Shown: positions 9,751-22,372, numbered from the stretch's first letter. The stretch is 64,000 nucleotides of DNA from Talinum fruticosum (GCA_021018815.1 JAITYX010000034.1:2914001-2978000), one strand, 5' to 3'. The notes: generated by a model not told the origin, from the letters alone. Made by a program: numbers and translations.

Positions 9751-12270
9751 CTAATCTTCTTTATCGGAAGCATCATCCAATATATAATTCCCGAAGTCCT
9801 CTAAGATGGACATGGAAAACCGACCGTCTCCACCATCATGGGAAGAGCTAGCCCCATGGTCCTAAGATTAAGAAGCTCCATGAGAAGGCCCACAATAAGA
9901 CGCCCGGTGGAAGTCAATCGGGTTCCCATGACGATCAAGTGCTTGAAGAGGCGGAATATCTATGCATTCTTCGGAAAAGCTAGGCCCCGTACTGGAAGAA
10001 TTAGGCCCGAAAGTGCTAGCCCCGCTGTAGAAGCGCTCCAATGATGTGCATGCCATAAAGAATGTCGAGAGGTACCCACTCTAGATGTACCACTAGAGGG
10101 TGTTTGTTGGCCGGATGAATGTTTTTGAGCTCTCGGGCCACCAAGGAAGACTCCCTATGAAGAAGTTCTAGATCGACACCTCTGCAAAAAACAAAGAGCA
10201 ATTAGCACATCTACTAAAGCCTCAATAAAGTTAGCATTTACATTAACTAAGACTCACCCGGAAGGTTTGAAAAGTCCTCCTAGTGAATAAGTCTCATATA
10301 CCCCTAAGAGTCTGTTTAGAATATAACGGACATGGTCCGAGATTGCTCCCGATCATAGTACAAGATTTATTGGTCTTAGTAACTTTTAGCATGCAACTAA
10401 AACTACAGAGCATAAAACTCTTACCTCTTGCTAGTTTCTAGGGAAGGGATGCCCCACACACTCTTCGAAAGCTCGGGAATTCTTATATGAGGAGATTCCC
10501 CGGGTTGAGAAACATCAACATTGAGACTTGGAATATGGATATCCTCCTAAAGCGAGATGAAAAGGATGAAGTTAATTTCCATAAAAGAAATTCAACTACA
10601 CAAAGAAAGGAGGAAGAGGTGGAGACTCAACGGTTAAATAATAACCTATCCTAAATGACATGCATAGGACATATATAAATTTAAAAATTATGTATAGGGA
10701 TACCCGGTAGTTGCTTCCTCCTACTCCTATTAAGAAAGGGAGTAGAACTAGAACTTGGTCTGAGGTAGATCATAAGGAACGAACAGATGCCATGTATTGG
10801 AGCGAATTTGACGTGTAACTCTCTCGCAAAGGTACCAGCAAAACCCGAAAAGACCCTCAAATAAGATCCTCCTTTCGCCCAACTCCATCACAACGACTAC
10901 ACTTAGAGGGAGTTGGAGTTGGGCCCAAGGATGGAAGTTGCCTTACACACACATAATTTATAAGGAGACAAGTAAGCAAAAGCAAAAAAGGCAAAAATTG
11001 GGTCGACAAACGCCCACTTGTGGTAGGCGCTAGCCATCACGGTCGTTTCCGAGCATCCCACCACGAGCCGTGGGTAGGGGCGATAAGATGGCGATGAAGA
11101 AAATTTTTCTGGGCATGTTTTGAGGAAAATTTAAGAGTTTAAAATAACATACCGAAGCCACACGGTTGAGAGTGAATCGTAAGAAGCCTATGTCACGAGC
11201 TTTGAATTGTCGAAGATATGTTTTCGCCCACAATATCGAGGCCGGAAATGTAAGCTGATTTGTTGAGCCGGGTGATAGGCGCGAGAAATATTCATACAAC
11301 CACGGCTACAATTTTTGCAAAACAAATGGGCTTTTTATCCACACAAGATAAGAATATATCGAAAGTAAGAAGAGAAATAAAATATACCTCAATGATCTTC
11401 CACAAGCCACATAGTGGAAGATAGTTTGTCCAGATCCTTCTCGGGCTTAGTATGTCTCATACCGGCAAGAACACCCCTTATAAGGCAAGTATATGCGGAT
11501 GCACCCGAGTTCGGGTCTTTTATCCTATCAAGGTCCCCTAAGTTCACCAAATATGAACATGAACCTTCGAAGCTTGGTTAGAAAATACTATTGTGCTTAA
11601 CAAGAAAGCAAGCATAACTTGAACTTGGTAAGGAATATATCGAGCCCAAAACCTAACATCCACAAAAGCCTAGAAAAGAATGGTGCATTAGAAGAAATTT
11701 TCCGAGGAAATTTACTACCCACGGGATCGAAAAGGTGATGTAGATAGTCACGATCTTTGTATAAGCTCCGAGTCGTGGACTAGAGGCTCCCTAAGAAGCC
11801 CAAACCCGATAAAACAATAAAATCGAAAGGTGTAATGGCTATCTCCATAAAAGGAAGATGGAAGGTGTTAGTATTATCCTAAAAACACTCACTAATAGCT
11901 GTAATGGAATCCCGTTCTTTCTTGTCACACAAATGACTACAAATGGTAAAGAGGAAACTAAACGTGACATTATTCATGACATCTTGGAAGGGATAGTTCC
12001 TCTTTCTACATGTTTCCATGAACTTGGGTATAGCGTCGCTACTCAGAGTTGAGCCTTTTTGCGAGATTAAAATCTAACAAGATTTTTAGAGGTACTACTT
12101 TAATGAGGAAATAGAGAAGTTTAAGCTAACAAGCTTAGCGATGGAGTAATGGATAGTGATGAAACATGGTTCTCGGCCTCCACCAAGAGGTCATTTGGGA
12201 TACATTCATTGTGAGGGCGCCATTCTCAATCTAAGAAGTTGTCATGCACCAACTTCACGGTCTAGGTTCT
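9751..12270 (-). pseudogene. Tat-1 antisense gene A (plant mobile domain-like protein)
   Basis: Read on the minus strand, exon 1 includes WRPHNECIPNDLLVEAEN. Exon 2 carries NTFHLPFMEIAITPFDF, close to the NTFHLPFGEMT signature of plant mobile domain (PMD) proteins. Exon 3 (11305-11153) reads PWLYEYFSRLSPGSTN and KAYLRQ-like sequence. A later exon holds a short RQIRSNTWHLFVPYD segment and another ends ECVGHPFPRN with donor GTAAGAG (10434). The last exon is Ser-rich and ends IPPLQALDRHGNPIDFHR, then FSMSILEDFGNYILDDASDK and a stop at 9751. Several stops interrupt exon 2, and the ATG used in Tat-4 is lost. PMD proteins act in nuclear gene silencing in plants; here the gene is carried antisense by a retroelement. 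Confidence 0.7.
11306..11397 (-). other. Intron 2 of Tat-1 antisense gene A
   Basis: A 92-base interval with donor GAG/GTATAT at 11397 and acceptor AAAATTGTAG ending at 11306, just before CCGTGGTTGTATGAATAT. The exon edges match those of Tat-4 (intron 45008-44936): both sides code the same residues, WKIIE or its equivalent and then PWLYEYF. Confidence 0.7.
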
Positions 12271-12939
12271 TCTAATTGGAGTAAGTGAAGTATACAAAAA
12301 TGAACACATTAAGCTCCTCTTGTATAAACCTATTCGGCGAAGGCAAGGCAAGCACACCAAAAAGAGTCTAAAAATCAAGAGGAGACCAAGAGAATCCGAC
12401 GAGCACGCCTAAGAGCCAACTCTGCCAAAGGTCGGCAGGCGCCGGCTACGAGGCATGGTGGCATCCCATCGGTGGCAGCTTTGCAGCCCTAGCTGGTGGC
12501 CTAGTTTGAGTCGTGGCAAATGGATGTTCGACACCATAGAAATGCAAATGGATGTTTTTGGACCCACCATATCATCTTTCTCATATCAGTTTTTTAGTCG
12601 AGTTATAGATAATTATTCAAGTGTAACGCTAAATTTTTGTCAATATGATTATCTACTAACAAGCATATTAGTACGGCATATTATTAGCCCAAGCTTGAGG
12701 TCAACACACGGATCGAATTTCAGCATAAAAATTCACCAAGCTTTAGGCTCGATCAAGATAAGCTTCGGATCATATTACCGAACTTCGAACGCATGCATCG
12801 CAAGCAAATCCAAGCCCTGTCTTGGAGTTTCATAACAATCAATTCCGGACATCTGCACAACCATCAATGCTCGAAGCAATACAAAAACTCGAGATAAGTA
12901 TCCTTTAGTATCTACTTTGACCCTTCGTCTTTTAGACTA
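12271..12939. other. Tat-1 3' spacer before the LTR
   Basis: No convincing gene. It contains a GC-rich block near 12430 (GGTCGGCAGGCGCCGGCT), also found in Tat-2 and Tat-4, then AT-rich sequence shared with 33680-34060 and 46200-46599. It ends at the Sire-3 insertion. Confidence 0.7.
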
Positions 12940-13300
12940 CGAAGACTTAGGTATAACGCTCTTTATCTCTTGGGTTTTTATTCTAAGTCATTCTAAACTT
13001 TATAGAAATCATTATTTAAGTTTACATCCTGTGCTTGACCCGATCGGAAACCAGTCAATTAACATAACATTCTTAAGCTGTGTTTCTAACCCACTCGGAC
13101 ACGGCTCGAGAACTATCGCATGAGTAAATAATTTCTCTAACACTTTTATTACGAGCACGGACTTCATGTTTTAAGTAAAAATGAATTACGGTGTTAATTC
13201 TAATTTCTAAGTCGGTTTATTTACGGACAATTATTTTCTTGATCAAGTTCATGCATCCTGATATCTTATTCTTTCTAACTTGATCATTTTAAGGATTGAT
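12940..13300 (+). repeat. Sire-3 5' LTR, left part
   Basis: Matches the start of the 3' LTR at 29032 and of the Sire-6 LTR at 51684 (GAAGACT, GGTATAAC, TCTTGGG). It is interrupted after AAGGATTGA by Tekay-1 and continues at 16343. Confidence 0.88.
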
Positions 13301-16300
13301 TGTAATACCAGAAATTTCAACAAAAGCACCTATAAAGCATAGAATTATTGAGTATTATTCCACGAATCTAGGGGGTGAGTGACTAATTTTATTTATTGCT
13401 AGACGTATTACTTTAGTATTCCTTCGGAGGCTACTCGTCGAATAAATAAAATCAAGGGAATTGCCTCCCTTTTCCATCTAAGCTGAACCTGTGTACGGTT
13501 AGGAATGTCATAGCCGGCGTATTAAAATAAGTTAGGAGACAGAAACATAAGAAGACTGAAGAGGAAGGGATATGAACTTGTCGTACGTGGGCCGATGATT
13601 ACTTTGGCTCGATTATGAAGAGATAAGAGAAGTTAAATGGGGGTCCAATAGAAGGGAGAGGTGATTTTGTTTAACGATAGTGAGAGATGTGCAAAAAATA
13701 AAAGAAAGGAGGAACCGAATAGAGGGGGACTTGGGAAAGCAAAGAAAGAAGAAGCGAACGAGAGGAGGAAGAAAAAGGGAGCACCGAACGGGGAGAGAGA
13801 GAGAGAGGAGGCGAGTGTGCAAAGGCCGAGGAGACCAAGGGGATCGGCGACCACCGAAGAACCTAAGGCAACAACCGGTGATGCGACCGAAGGGAAGAGA
13901 GAAAGAGACTGGGACGGAGCGAGGGCGAAGGAAAGACCCGAATGAGGGACAGACACAAGAGGGTCCGAGGGGCGGAAACCAGGAAAGCAGCGGCAACAAG
14001 GGAGGAGGACCGGCGGCGAACATGCAAGGGTCGGACCGAGAGATAACGGAGGCCAAAAACGGTGAACCAGAAATAGGGAAGCGAGAGACCGAGTGAGAAT
14101 CGACGGAAAGAGGGACCGGAAGCCCAAGACCAACCCCAAAACCCAAGAGTTCAAGGTGGATAGTCTTATACTCTAAACTACTAGTAATTTCGAAATCCGA
14201 ATGAGTTTATCGTGATTATTGAATATGGTTATGAATATTGAACATGTATGCTATTACACAACTTTAGTAGTTGCTTGAAAGTTGAATTAGGAGTCGTGAC
14301 GAAATTTGGTGGTCGTTTAAGCTTGAATTGAAAACACTGGGAATTCGGACGGAATTAGGTTGCTTGGGTCTAATGAATAGTATTGAGATTTCAGTCAAGT
14401 TAGGGATGAGTGCGTTGTGGTTTGGGTATAAATTATGAATTAATATTTCAGATTGAGCCTTAGAGATGTACTGAATTTGTGGCACTAAGAAATGATTACT
14501 AATATTAGGAAATAATGAGTGAAGTATAAAAAGGAGTATGAATTCATATTGAGTGATGCACGATTGAGGCACGGGAGTGAGAAGTGGGTGGCTATCGAGG
14601 TTAATTGAGTTCAAAATATGTTAAATCTTCGAGGTTGAACTAGACATGAAGGTAAGTGAAGCTAGCGGAAATTAAGTGATGAAAGGTTATTAAGAACTAT
14701 ATAAGCGAGGATGGGCGGACAAGAGTCGATTAATAAGGTGGAGATATTAATTGGAAATTTGAGGTAGGAAATGGCAAGTTGGGGACAATGAGGTTAAACT
14801 AAGCCGAAGGCATATCTAAGATCCTTCGAAAGTAATTGAGCTGTAAATAGAGCTAAAGCAAACATAGTGAAGTAGGTTTAAGAGTTACATGGTTGAGAAT
14901 GGGCAAAAGAGGTTGATTTATAAATTAGAGACATAAATTGAGGAATTGAGGTAAAGACAATGAATTGTGAAGAAGTTGAAACCTTGACTTAGGTGGTATC
15001 TACCTGTAGTTATTGTGGCTCGGAAAATGGGATTAATCCTACTAAATAGATGGATTGAGAAAGGTATAGATGGAAAAGAGCTGAGAATGACTGCTTGCAT
15101 TGAATGGTGGGTATTCGTGTTAAGTGATTGCTTTACGTGATGCTCAAAAGAAGTTTTGAAAGGAGTTTTGTATTTTACGGTGAAATGATCCTTGAATGCA
15201 ACTTCTTGTGAACTGCTTTTCAAATGTGATTATGTTTTAAAGAAGCGAAACTTGTTTGAGAAAGTGAATCGGATTTGAAAAAGTGAATTTATAAGGGTGA
15301 CACGTGGTGTCATGCCTTCCTTGATGTTAAATTTATTTGAGAAAGTTGTTGAAGTAAATATAATGAATGATTATGTGCAAATTGTTTTGAATTAATTGAT
15401 TACGGATCATTTAGCATACCGAAGGGTTCAAACTAGGGGACACCCAACTAGAAACTTCAAGGGAAGGGTTCTAACGGGGATCCTGCGGTGGCGAGGATGC
15501 CCGATCTGAGACTTCCGAAGATAGGTCCCGAGAGCCTTTTGTTCAGGGTCGCGCCTTGGAAATTAAAGAAGTGCTAGTTCGAATCCTCGGAAGGCCCAGA
15601 AAGTTGATTCAGTCCTAAAAGAATTGTTCATGAATGTGAAAATTGCGCTTTCAAATGATTAATGAGTCATGATATTTACGTTGCGAGAGATTTCATTGAA
15701 AATATCTAAATTTGTATTATGATATTATGTTTTCACCGATTTCATTATTATGAGTAGTATGTGTAAAGAATTTCCATTTAAAGGGTATAAGACTTCCGGT
15801 GAGCTTGTGGTTTATTGCTCCTCACCCCCACAAATTTCCCCCTTTTCCCTCCCTAGTGTGCAGGTGCATTTTCGGAAGGTATGATCTACGCGTAGCATGT
15901 TCCGGACTTTATCGACGGCTGATTGCTAAGGTGACTCAAGTGGCTGACATGCATTCTTATGTTTCTAATTGTTGTACTTGTAATTTAGTTCATATACTTG
16001 CACCGATGTACCATAAACCATTTATATTGTTTTAAGTTTTATTGTATGATTGGTTGAGGTCCGACATGTGGCCGTTGAGTTGTCTACTACGAGCGTGTGG
16101 CTCGTCGAGTTATATTGTAGTTTTATACGAGATTTTAAGGCTTTAAGCCTATGGGATAGTACGTATTACAAACGGAACTCTGCTGAAATTTCTAGAAAAT
16201 TTTCGAAGCTGTTTTGGGAAACTACCTTTATTTCCTCTAAGTTGAAATTAGAGAGCCGAACCGACACTTGATAGAGCCTTGGGAGTTTCCGTAAGAAACT

Positions 16301-16342
16301 TTGGCGATGTAATACTCTAAGGAGATGTTTTGGGGTGTTACA
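13301..16342 (+). mobile_element. Tekay-1, solo LTR of a Tekay/Del-type chromovirus
   Basis: The 3042-bp insert opens TGTAATACC and closes GGGGTGTTACA, the inverted ends typical of Tekay/Del LTRs (TGTAACACC...GGTGTTACA). ATTGA occurs on both sides (13295-13299 and 16342-16346), and Sire-3 LTR sequence resumes exactly after it. It has no gag or pol. It carries the U5-like block CTCCTCACCCCCACAAATTT near 15820 and a TATA-like GTATAAAAAGGAG at 14526. A purine-rich GC segment at 13680-14100 yields long reading frames in several frames, which is a base-composition effect. One base at the left edge (T13300) makes the exact duplication length uncertain (4 or 5 bp). Confidence 0.82.
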
Positions 16343-17003
16343 TTGACTTAAAATGGAATTTGAACCTAATGGATATTAGACTCGGAAAATTCCACTCTTT
16401 TAGGTCGAAGATAATTATATGCTTAATTACTCTTATTTAATTATTATCTTTGCCTAACCTTGGACAAAAGTATTTCTATACTTTGAGTACCACTTTGATT
16501 TGTGTTTGTAGGTTGTTTAAACAAGCCAAATCTACTTTTGAATCACAAAAGCAATAGGTTTCTAGCCGTTAAATATCGCAGACAGAGATTAACCATTTCT
16601 AGACATGGCTAAAACACCGTGCCGGGGTTGTTTGTTTTCAAAGCTGGAAAACTACATTTTGAGTCTAACGAGTTGTTTCCACACCAGATTTCAATCGCCA
16701 CCGGATGATTGGACAATCTTTTTAGCCAAGGATCACTACACAACATTCAAATTTCCAAGCATCTTTTTCTAAGTGACTCGGACTAGTCGTTACAATGGCT
16801 AATGAAGCTCACCGAGTCGAGAACAAGTCTCAATGGTCATTCTGCCTTGGTGCTTATAAATAGAAGCCACTCCATAAGACTTGAAGATTGCTGAACATAT
16901 TGCTTGGAACCGAGCACATTCTACTCTTATTCAATCTTCTAGCTTTTACAACTCCAAATTTGTAATATCTTACTTTACGAGTTGTAAAGAAAGCCTTGTA
17001 ATT
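16343..17003 (+). repeat. Sire-3 5' LTR, right part (truncated)
   Basis: Continues the LTR from ATTGACTTAAAATGG, with promoter TATAAATAG at 16855-16863. It breaks off near 17003 inside GAGTTGTAAAG-type U5 sequence and joins pol sequence, removing the LTR end, primer site and gag. Confidence 0.85.
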
Positions 17004-17060
17004 TGTAAAAGGTAAGGTTCACTCATACCAACTGCTATATTTTTATGGAGTCACCAAATA
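17004..17060 (+). pseudogene. Sire-3 pol fragment after protease
   Basis: A short piece (GGTAAGGTTCACTC, TGGAGTCACCAAA) that matches 61630-61675 in Sire-6, between protease and the pre-integrase domain. It continues at 18652 after the solo LTR. It is the only trace of the region upstream of the pre-integrase zinc motif in this element. Confidence 0.8.
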
Positions 17061-18646
17061 TGAAGACTCGGACACTTCTTAACGCATTTTTGAGTTGCAT
17101 TAAATGAATCGGGTATAACCATCTCATACTTATAGAGTTTTGATTCCAAGGCATTCTCTCGTATCTCGAAACATCTTTGAGTAAAATGGTATCTTCTCTA
17201 AGTGATACGACTTTTACTTCTTATATTTCTTGCTTATCCGTAAGTGACTCGGAAAGCGATTCTTTGTTCTAAGTCCAAGCATTACTCGGATTTATCGCAG
17301 ATTGAATGGACTAGTGTTTCACCTTCTCTCACTCAAAATCGACTTCTAGTTATAAGTTCTATTTTGTTATAGTCGATATTTCTAGTCTGTTTCATGCTTA
17401 GTCTATATCAAGTTACTTCACTATGATATTCTTTACTCGAACTTGATTCTTCGCTTAGACTAAGTCGGATGGAATTCCGAGTATCATGGATATTGGACTC
17501 GAGAAAATTCCATTTCGTTTCGACTCGGATAATCGGTTGTTTAATTATCTTAATAATTTTGTTATCCGTGTCTAATCTTGGACGAAAGTATTTTATACTT
17601 TGAGAACCAAAATTGATTTACTTTTGTAGGTTATTCAAACGAGGATACACCTTTTTCAAACCACAAAAGTAACGAGGCTTCGAACGTCAAATCACCAACG
17701 AGACATGGCTTTTCACCTTCTCTGCTCCAGTCCCGGAAGATTGTGTCGAGTCATGTCGTTTCCAAATCTGGAAAACTGGAACGCCAAGCTTAACGGTGGT
17801 TTCCACCTTACCTTTCAAGACACCGCCGAGTGGTTTTGGGACTTCCAGGAGAGTTAAACCGTTGTCCAACGTTCACATTACAACGGATACTTTCGAGTGA
17901 CTCGAAAGCTTTTGTCAACGGTCACAAAGGACTCTTAGTCAGCGAGATGAAGATAACGGCTACTCTGCCTAGTCATTTATAAATAGAAGCCACTTCACAA
18001 GACTTGAAGATTGACCGAATTTATTGTTAATACACATACTTAAGCAAAGTCATTGTATTTACTCTCAATCTTCTACTTACAACTCCTACTCTATAATTCA
18101 TTACTTTCGAGTTGTAAGGTCTTGTACTCGATTACAAACACTTTCTTACTTTCTCTGTAAGGTCCCTTGACTAAGTCGTAAGGGTAAACTTAACTTAGTT
18201 GTCCCTAACTCGTAAGGGTTATCTCAGCTAGGAAGTACTAGATCGGATAAGGGAATTTCCGAGTCTAGGAAAACTTGTATAGAGTTGTCTAAGGGAGCAA
18301 CTCGGGTTCGATCAGTTCACGGTATTTTGTGGACTCAAAATAGTGGATTTGACTTCGTGCTTGGACTAGCACGGTCCGTGGTTTTTGCCCCAGGAGGGTT
18401 TCCACGTAATCTCTAAGTGTTATCATTCCGAGTTCATTCTAGACTCGGACAGCTTTACGACTCTTGCTTAATTTGCTTATCCATTCGTGATAGCATTTCG
18501 AGTCCAAACTTTTCGACCCTGCTGAAAGACTCGGAATCTGTCTCTGCCTTGTTTTTGACAAAAGAGCTAAAGTTTCCAAGAAAAACTTCCATCACCCTAT
18601 TCATCCCCCTCTAGGGTGACTCGGACTCTCCCCGAGCAAACCTTCA
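17061..18646 (+). mobile_element. Sirevirus solo LTR with perfect target duplication
   Basis: TGAAGACTCGGACAC at 17061 to ACCTTCA at 18646, 1586 bp, flanked by aaata on both sides (17056-17060 and 18647-18651). Removing it restores continuous Sire-3 pol, as shown by the intact match in Sire-6 at 61668. Promoter TATAAATAG at 17978-17986. Only one LTR is present and there is no internal sequence, so the body was lost by LTR-LTR recombination. Long stretches nearly match the LTR at 62417-63995, pointing to a related, comparatively recent subfamily. Confidence 0.93.
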
Positions 18647-18651
18647 AAATA

Positions 18652-18847
18652 GACAAAGCTCTCGAGTCCGAGGTCGGGTAACATTTATAATATCCCTCTT
18701 TTGGATTTTAGTCAAAATTTATCTTGCTTAAAAGCATCTTTGAATGATGGTTCATGGACATGGCATTGTAGACTAGGTCATATTAGTATGCATACCATCA
18801 ACAAACTTGCATCTCATGGATTGTTTAGGGGTTTACCTAATTGTGCA
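18652..18847 (+). pseudogene. Sire-3 pre-integrase zinc region
   Basis: Reads WTWHCRLGHISMHTINKLAS then GLFRGLPNCA, the HH half of the HHCC zinc-binding domain in front of copia integrase. The gene is cut after the Ala codon GCA by the Helitron at 18848 and continues at 24374 with the CC half (ICDACIKGKQVG). An in-frame stop lies upstream of the motif. Confidence 0.88.
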
Positions 18848-18997
18848 TCTCTATTATATATAATAGCCATCTTTTTAAATGTATGAAATGGTGGCCAAAG
18901 AGTGAATTTTAGGAATTTCGTACGAGTAAAAAAAATTATTTTATCCTTAAAGTAAAATAGGTTTCCCCTCATGTATGTACTCTCTTTTACTCCTTGC

Positions 18998-19058
18998 TAC
19001 AACAACAACAACAACAACAACAACAATAATAATAGTAGTAATAGTAATAATAATAATG

Positions 19059-19113
<55 letters not shown>
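18998..19113 (+). repeat. ACA/AAT microsatellite inside Hel-1
   Basis: About eight ACA triplets followed by a long AAT-type run with a few AGT and GAT interruptions. The next Helitron-like 5' end starts right at its end (19114). The open frames here only read out the repeat. Confidence 0.95.
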
Positions 19114-19114
<1 letters not shown>

Positions 19115-19272
19115 CTATGCTATATTTATACTATATATAATAGTAATCTTTTTAAAATTATTAAATGGTGGTCTGGGAGTGAATTTAGAAGATTCATCCA
19201 ATAAAAATAATATTAATTTATCCTTAAAAAAAGGTTTCCACTTAACTATGCACTCTCTTTTACTCCTTGCCC

Positions 19273-19281
19273 CAATAAATC

Positions 19282-19317
<36 letters not shown>

Positions 19318-19323
19318 TAATAA
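19273..19323 (+). repeat. AAT microsatellite inside Hel-1
   Basis: A run of AAT triplets with one ACA, directly in front of another Helitron-like 5' end, TCTATACTAATACATAAT, at 19324. Confidence 0.93.
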
Positions 19324-19690
19324 TCTATACTAATACATAATATTAATCTTTCTACATTGGCTAAACTATTTTTTAGACTTAAGTATACCCTAAAAATCTT
19401 AAAGCAAAATGAAAAAACTAAATTTATAAATTTATTAAATTAAAAACCTACTTTAACCTAAATTAAAAAATAAATCTGAAAAGTTATCAAATCAGCAATG
19501 AAATTTAGAAAGTTAGTAATAACATATTAAGACTCTAACTAAACCCTATAATAATATAAAAAAATTAACTAGAGAAAATTAATTTTAATCTAACTTCTAA
19601 AAAAATTGAATAAGAATAGTAAAAACGGACAGAAATCTAATATGAAAATTCAAATACATTAGGACTCAAATAAAATTAATATAAAGATGG

Positions 19691-19960
19691 ACAGAAATTA
19701 ATTTGAAAATTAAAATACATTAGGAATTAAATAAAATTAATACAAAATTACTGAGATATTTATATTATTTATCGATCAATTTAATTCACTCTCATGTTAA
19801 TTGTAACTAAAACCCTTTTTACGATGGAGAGAAAATTAATCTGAAAATTAAAATATATTAGGACTCAAATAAAATCAATATAAAATTACTGAGATACTAT
19901 ACTATTATCGATCAATTTAATTCACTCTCAAGTTAATTGTAATTAAAAATCTATTTATGA
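19691..19960 (+). repeat. Two-copy direct repeat, period about 138 bp, in Hel-1
   Basis: Copies starting near 19691 and 19829 share GAAAATTAAAATA, TACTGAGATA, TCGATCAATTTAATTCACTC and AGTTAATTGTAA. A partial third copy lies just upstream at about 19628-19680. No open frame; likely structural AT-rich filler of the Helitron. Confidence 0.85.
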
Positions 19961-22225
19961 TTTTATGCAAATTTAAAAATATATTATGTTATAGAGATTG
20001 ATGTCAAAATTTCAAAAAACATATTGATGTCAACAAGTATATTGGATGACTTTGAAGAAGGGATGTAATTAAGTGTAATTTTATTGTGGAGATATTTTTG
20101 AATCTAATTAAAGGATATTCTGTTTTTATTAAGCTTAAGTCACCAATATTTTTAACCTAAAAAAGCATTATTCACTCTCACATTTTTGTAAAAATTTTAG
20201 AATCATAAGATATGTCGTTAGTTTTTCTCTGTGACTTCAAATTGTGCCTTTGCCTAATATCTAACAAGATAACTGTCAAAGTGGACAGTTATCATAAAAT
20301 CAAATTGTGTTGTTGTTGATCTTTTTTTGGATAAATTGTACTTTGCGTGTGAGAACTCCAAATTATACATATTTAATTATATATTTTGGGTGGATGAATC
20401 ATATATTTTGTTAGTCGGGAAATTTTGATTGTTCCTTTCCACTAAATTATATATTGCAAAAATGTATCAATAACTTATGCCATTGCTTGGTTTATTAGAT
20501 TGCTAAGAAGATGTGGTTGAGGTCGCTAAAGAAGAGTGTATCGGTTTCAAACTAATTTTAATTAGTGCTTCAAGTTTTAAAAGTGATTGAACCTTTTGTA
20601 ACATTGGTATTCTGATCTCATGCACATAATTGTATAGTAAAAATAATGCTAACATAGGAGTTTTAATTCCTTTTTCATATTTTTTTATTCGATTAATTTG
20701 TGTTTTGTATTGTTCAAGATTTACTACTTTGATCTATGTTTATATTATCTTTGGGTTCTAATTTTTAATTAAATTAATTAATTAAAAAGAAACTGAAGAG
20801 TTATAGTTTTTGTATGAATTCTATATATACGCACGTATAATATATCTATGTATTTGTTTATTTTTTAAAAATATATTTAAATATTGAGATACACCGTACT
20901 TTTGATATTATGAAAGTTTGCATGTTTGCATTATGGTAGCTACCTTTATATGATCTCCAAATATCAAATTTATTGTATTTAACTTGCTGAAGAGCGTTTA
21001 TTTATTATGTGAAATTTTGACTTTTTATTGTGTAGAATGACAATTGATAATTGTGATGACACCATTTCAATTATGTTTCGTTTATGAGTATTTGGATATG
21101 TAGTTTGAATTTGGTTTGCTTGGATCATGGTTTTTCTATCACTCCACTTATTTTCCAATTTATGTCTATTTTGTCCTTTATTGTTTACGTCAATTTTAAA
21201 TAATCTTGATATATAAGTTAGATCAAACGAAAGTTTAAGTTCAATAGTTACTCAATATTATTTCAATCGATATCTAGCAGTTGCAAAAACAATGTGCATA
21301 TATTGTATGTTTATTTATCACTATGACATATTTTCTATACATTCATATTGTTTACTATGCACTTGTCGTCCATTTTTTTTTCTTTTTAGCTTCTTGGTCC
21401 CTTTCTTTTTTATTAATCTTTTATTTAATTTTTTTATAAAGATAAGTTGCTATATGGTCGACGTGTATAACCAACACGGAGAAATATGTAACATAAAGAA
21501 AGTATCCAATATTATAAGTATGTACTCTTTTATTTGGATTGGTTGGGGAGGAGAGACAATGGAAAAAATATTGAGCATGTAAGATCAAATAAGGGAAGGA
21601 AATAAAATTAAAATTAACACAAACATGTTGTGAAAATAATTTTTAAATATTTTAATATTTGGGAAAACAATTTGGCTATTGTTAATCTCCACTCATATAG
21701 ACCTTAATAAATTATAAATTAGAACAGTGAAGATACAACAATTACATACGTATTCATGATAAATCATTAAAATACCTACAATGATTCTTAAAATATATAA
21801 TTCAAATATCTTGGAGGTGAAGACATAATGATTTAAATAATGAAAACTATATCACTCCAAGTTTACAATTTGTGTAATGTTTGAAGGAATAAAAACTCAA
21901 TAGGCTAACTTCCGTAACCAATAGAACTTCCAATGAACTCATCTATCTCAAAATTTATGTACAACATACAGATCATTTTTTTGTTACAAATAGTATTCAA
22001 TTTAATATCTTCCTAACATTATTTATGTTATAATAGTGAACATTAACTTGGACTGATCATGTCCTTTATAGTGATATAATTTTCAACTACTTACTCATTG
22101 CCTTTTACTCGTGAAATATATTTGATAACTTCTATCATTATAATATTTTGATTATAAATTTTATTTATAAATATTATTATTAAATGTTTACTTTTTTAAT
22201 TCATAATTTCTTAAAATATACTACA

Positions 22226-22255
22226 TGCTCCGTGCATAGCACGAGTGTAGACTAA
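22226..22255 (+). other. Helitron 3' terminal hairpin and CTAA end
   Basis: CTCCGTGCATAGCACGAG can pair as CGTGC with GCACG around ATA, extended by CTC with GAG past one bulged C. The element ends CTAA at 22252-22255, followed by T. Confidence 0.8.
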
Positions 22256-22312
22256 TAATAATAATAATAATCATAATATAATAATCATAATATTAATAAT
22301 CACGATGATAAC

Positions 22313-22363
<51 letters not shown>

Positions 22364-22372
22364 CTATACAAT
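22256..22372 (+). repeat. AAT microsatellite inside Hel-1
   Basis: AAT/ATA repeats with a few CAT, GAT and ACA units. It joins the 3' end at 22255 to the next 5' end at 22373. Confidence 0.93.

Larger units (their letters stand above)
6672..12939 (+). mobile_element. Tat-1, Tat/Ogre-lineage gypsy retrotransposon, internal part (continues at 30419-32449)
   Basis: Contains the last part of pol (6672-7221) followed by about 5.7 kb of post-pol sequence carrying two genes on the minus strand. It is cut at 12939 by Sire-3 and resumes at 30419; the two junctions carry gacta (12935-12939) and gactc (30419-30423), a 4/5 match to a target duplication. The 3' LTR follows at 30444. The integrase C-terminal sequence, the antisense genes and the LTR start TGTAGACACC agree with the Tat lineage. 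Everything upstream of integrase lies beyond Tat-3 and Sire-2, outside the window. Confidence 0.85.
19114..22255 (+). mobile_element. Inner Helitron, 5' end 19114, 3' end 22255
   Basis: The 5' end TCTATGCTATATTTATAC is followed by ATAATAGTAATCTTTTTAAA, near-copies of the outer 5' end at 18848. The 3' end at 22255 reads CGTGCATAGCACGAG then TGTAGACTAA, with a clear stem (CGTGC and GCACG) 12 bases before a CTAA terminus. Both edges lie in AAT repeats, which offer many A/T target sites. A second 5'-like end at 19324 makes the true left edge ambiguous (3142 or 2932 bp). No coding sequence recognised. Confidence 0.65.

Noticed and set aside
13613..14154. Long overlapping open frames on both strands (up to 177 codons)
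   Set aside because: They overlap in several frames, are made of Arg/Lys/Glu on one strand and Ser/Leu/Phe/Pro on the other, and lie in a purine-rich part of the Tekay-1 LTR. Composition effect, no domain.
15540..15600. tRNA-like B box (AGTTCGAATCC) suggesting a SINE or tRNA
   Set aside because: No A box at the right distance, no cloverleaf, and the stretch belongs to the Tekay-1 LTR.
18971..19340. Open frames of poly-Asn and poly-Ile
   Set aside because: Direct translation of AAT microsatellites.
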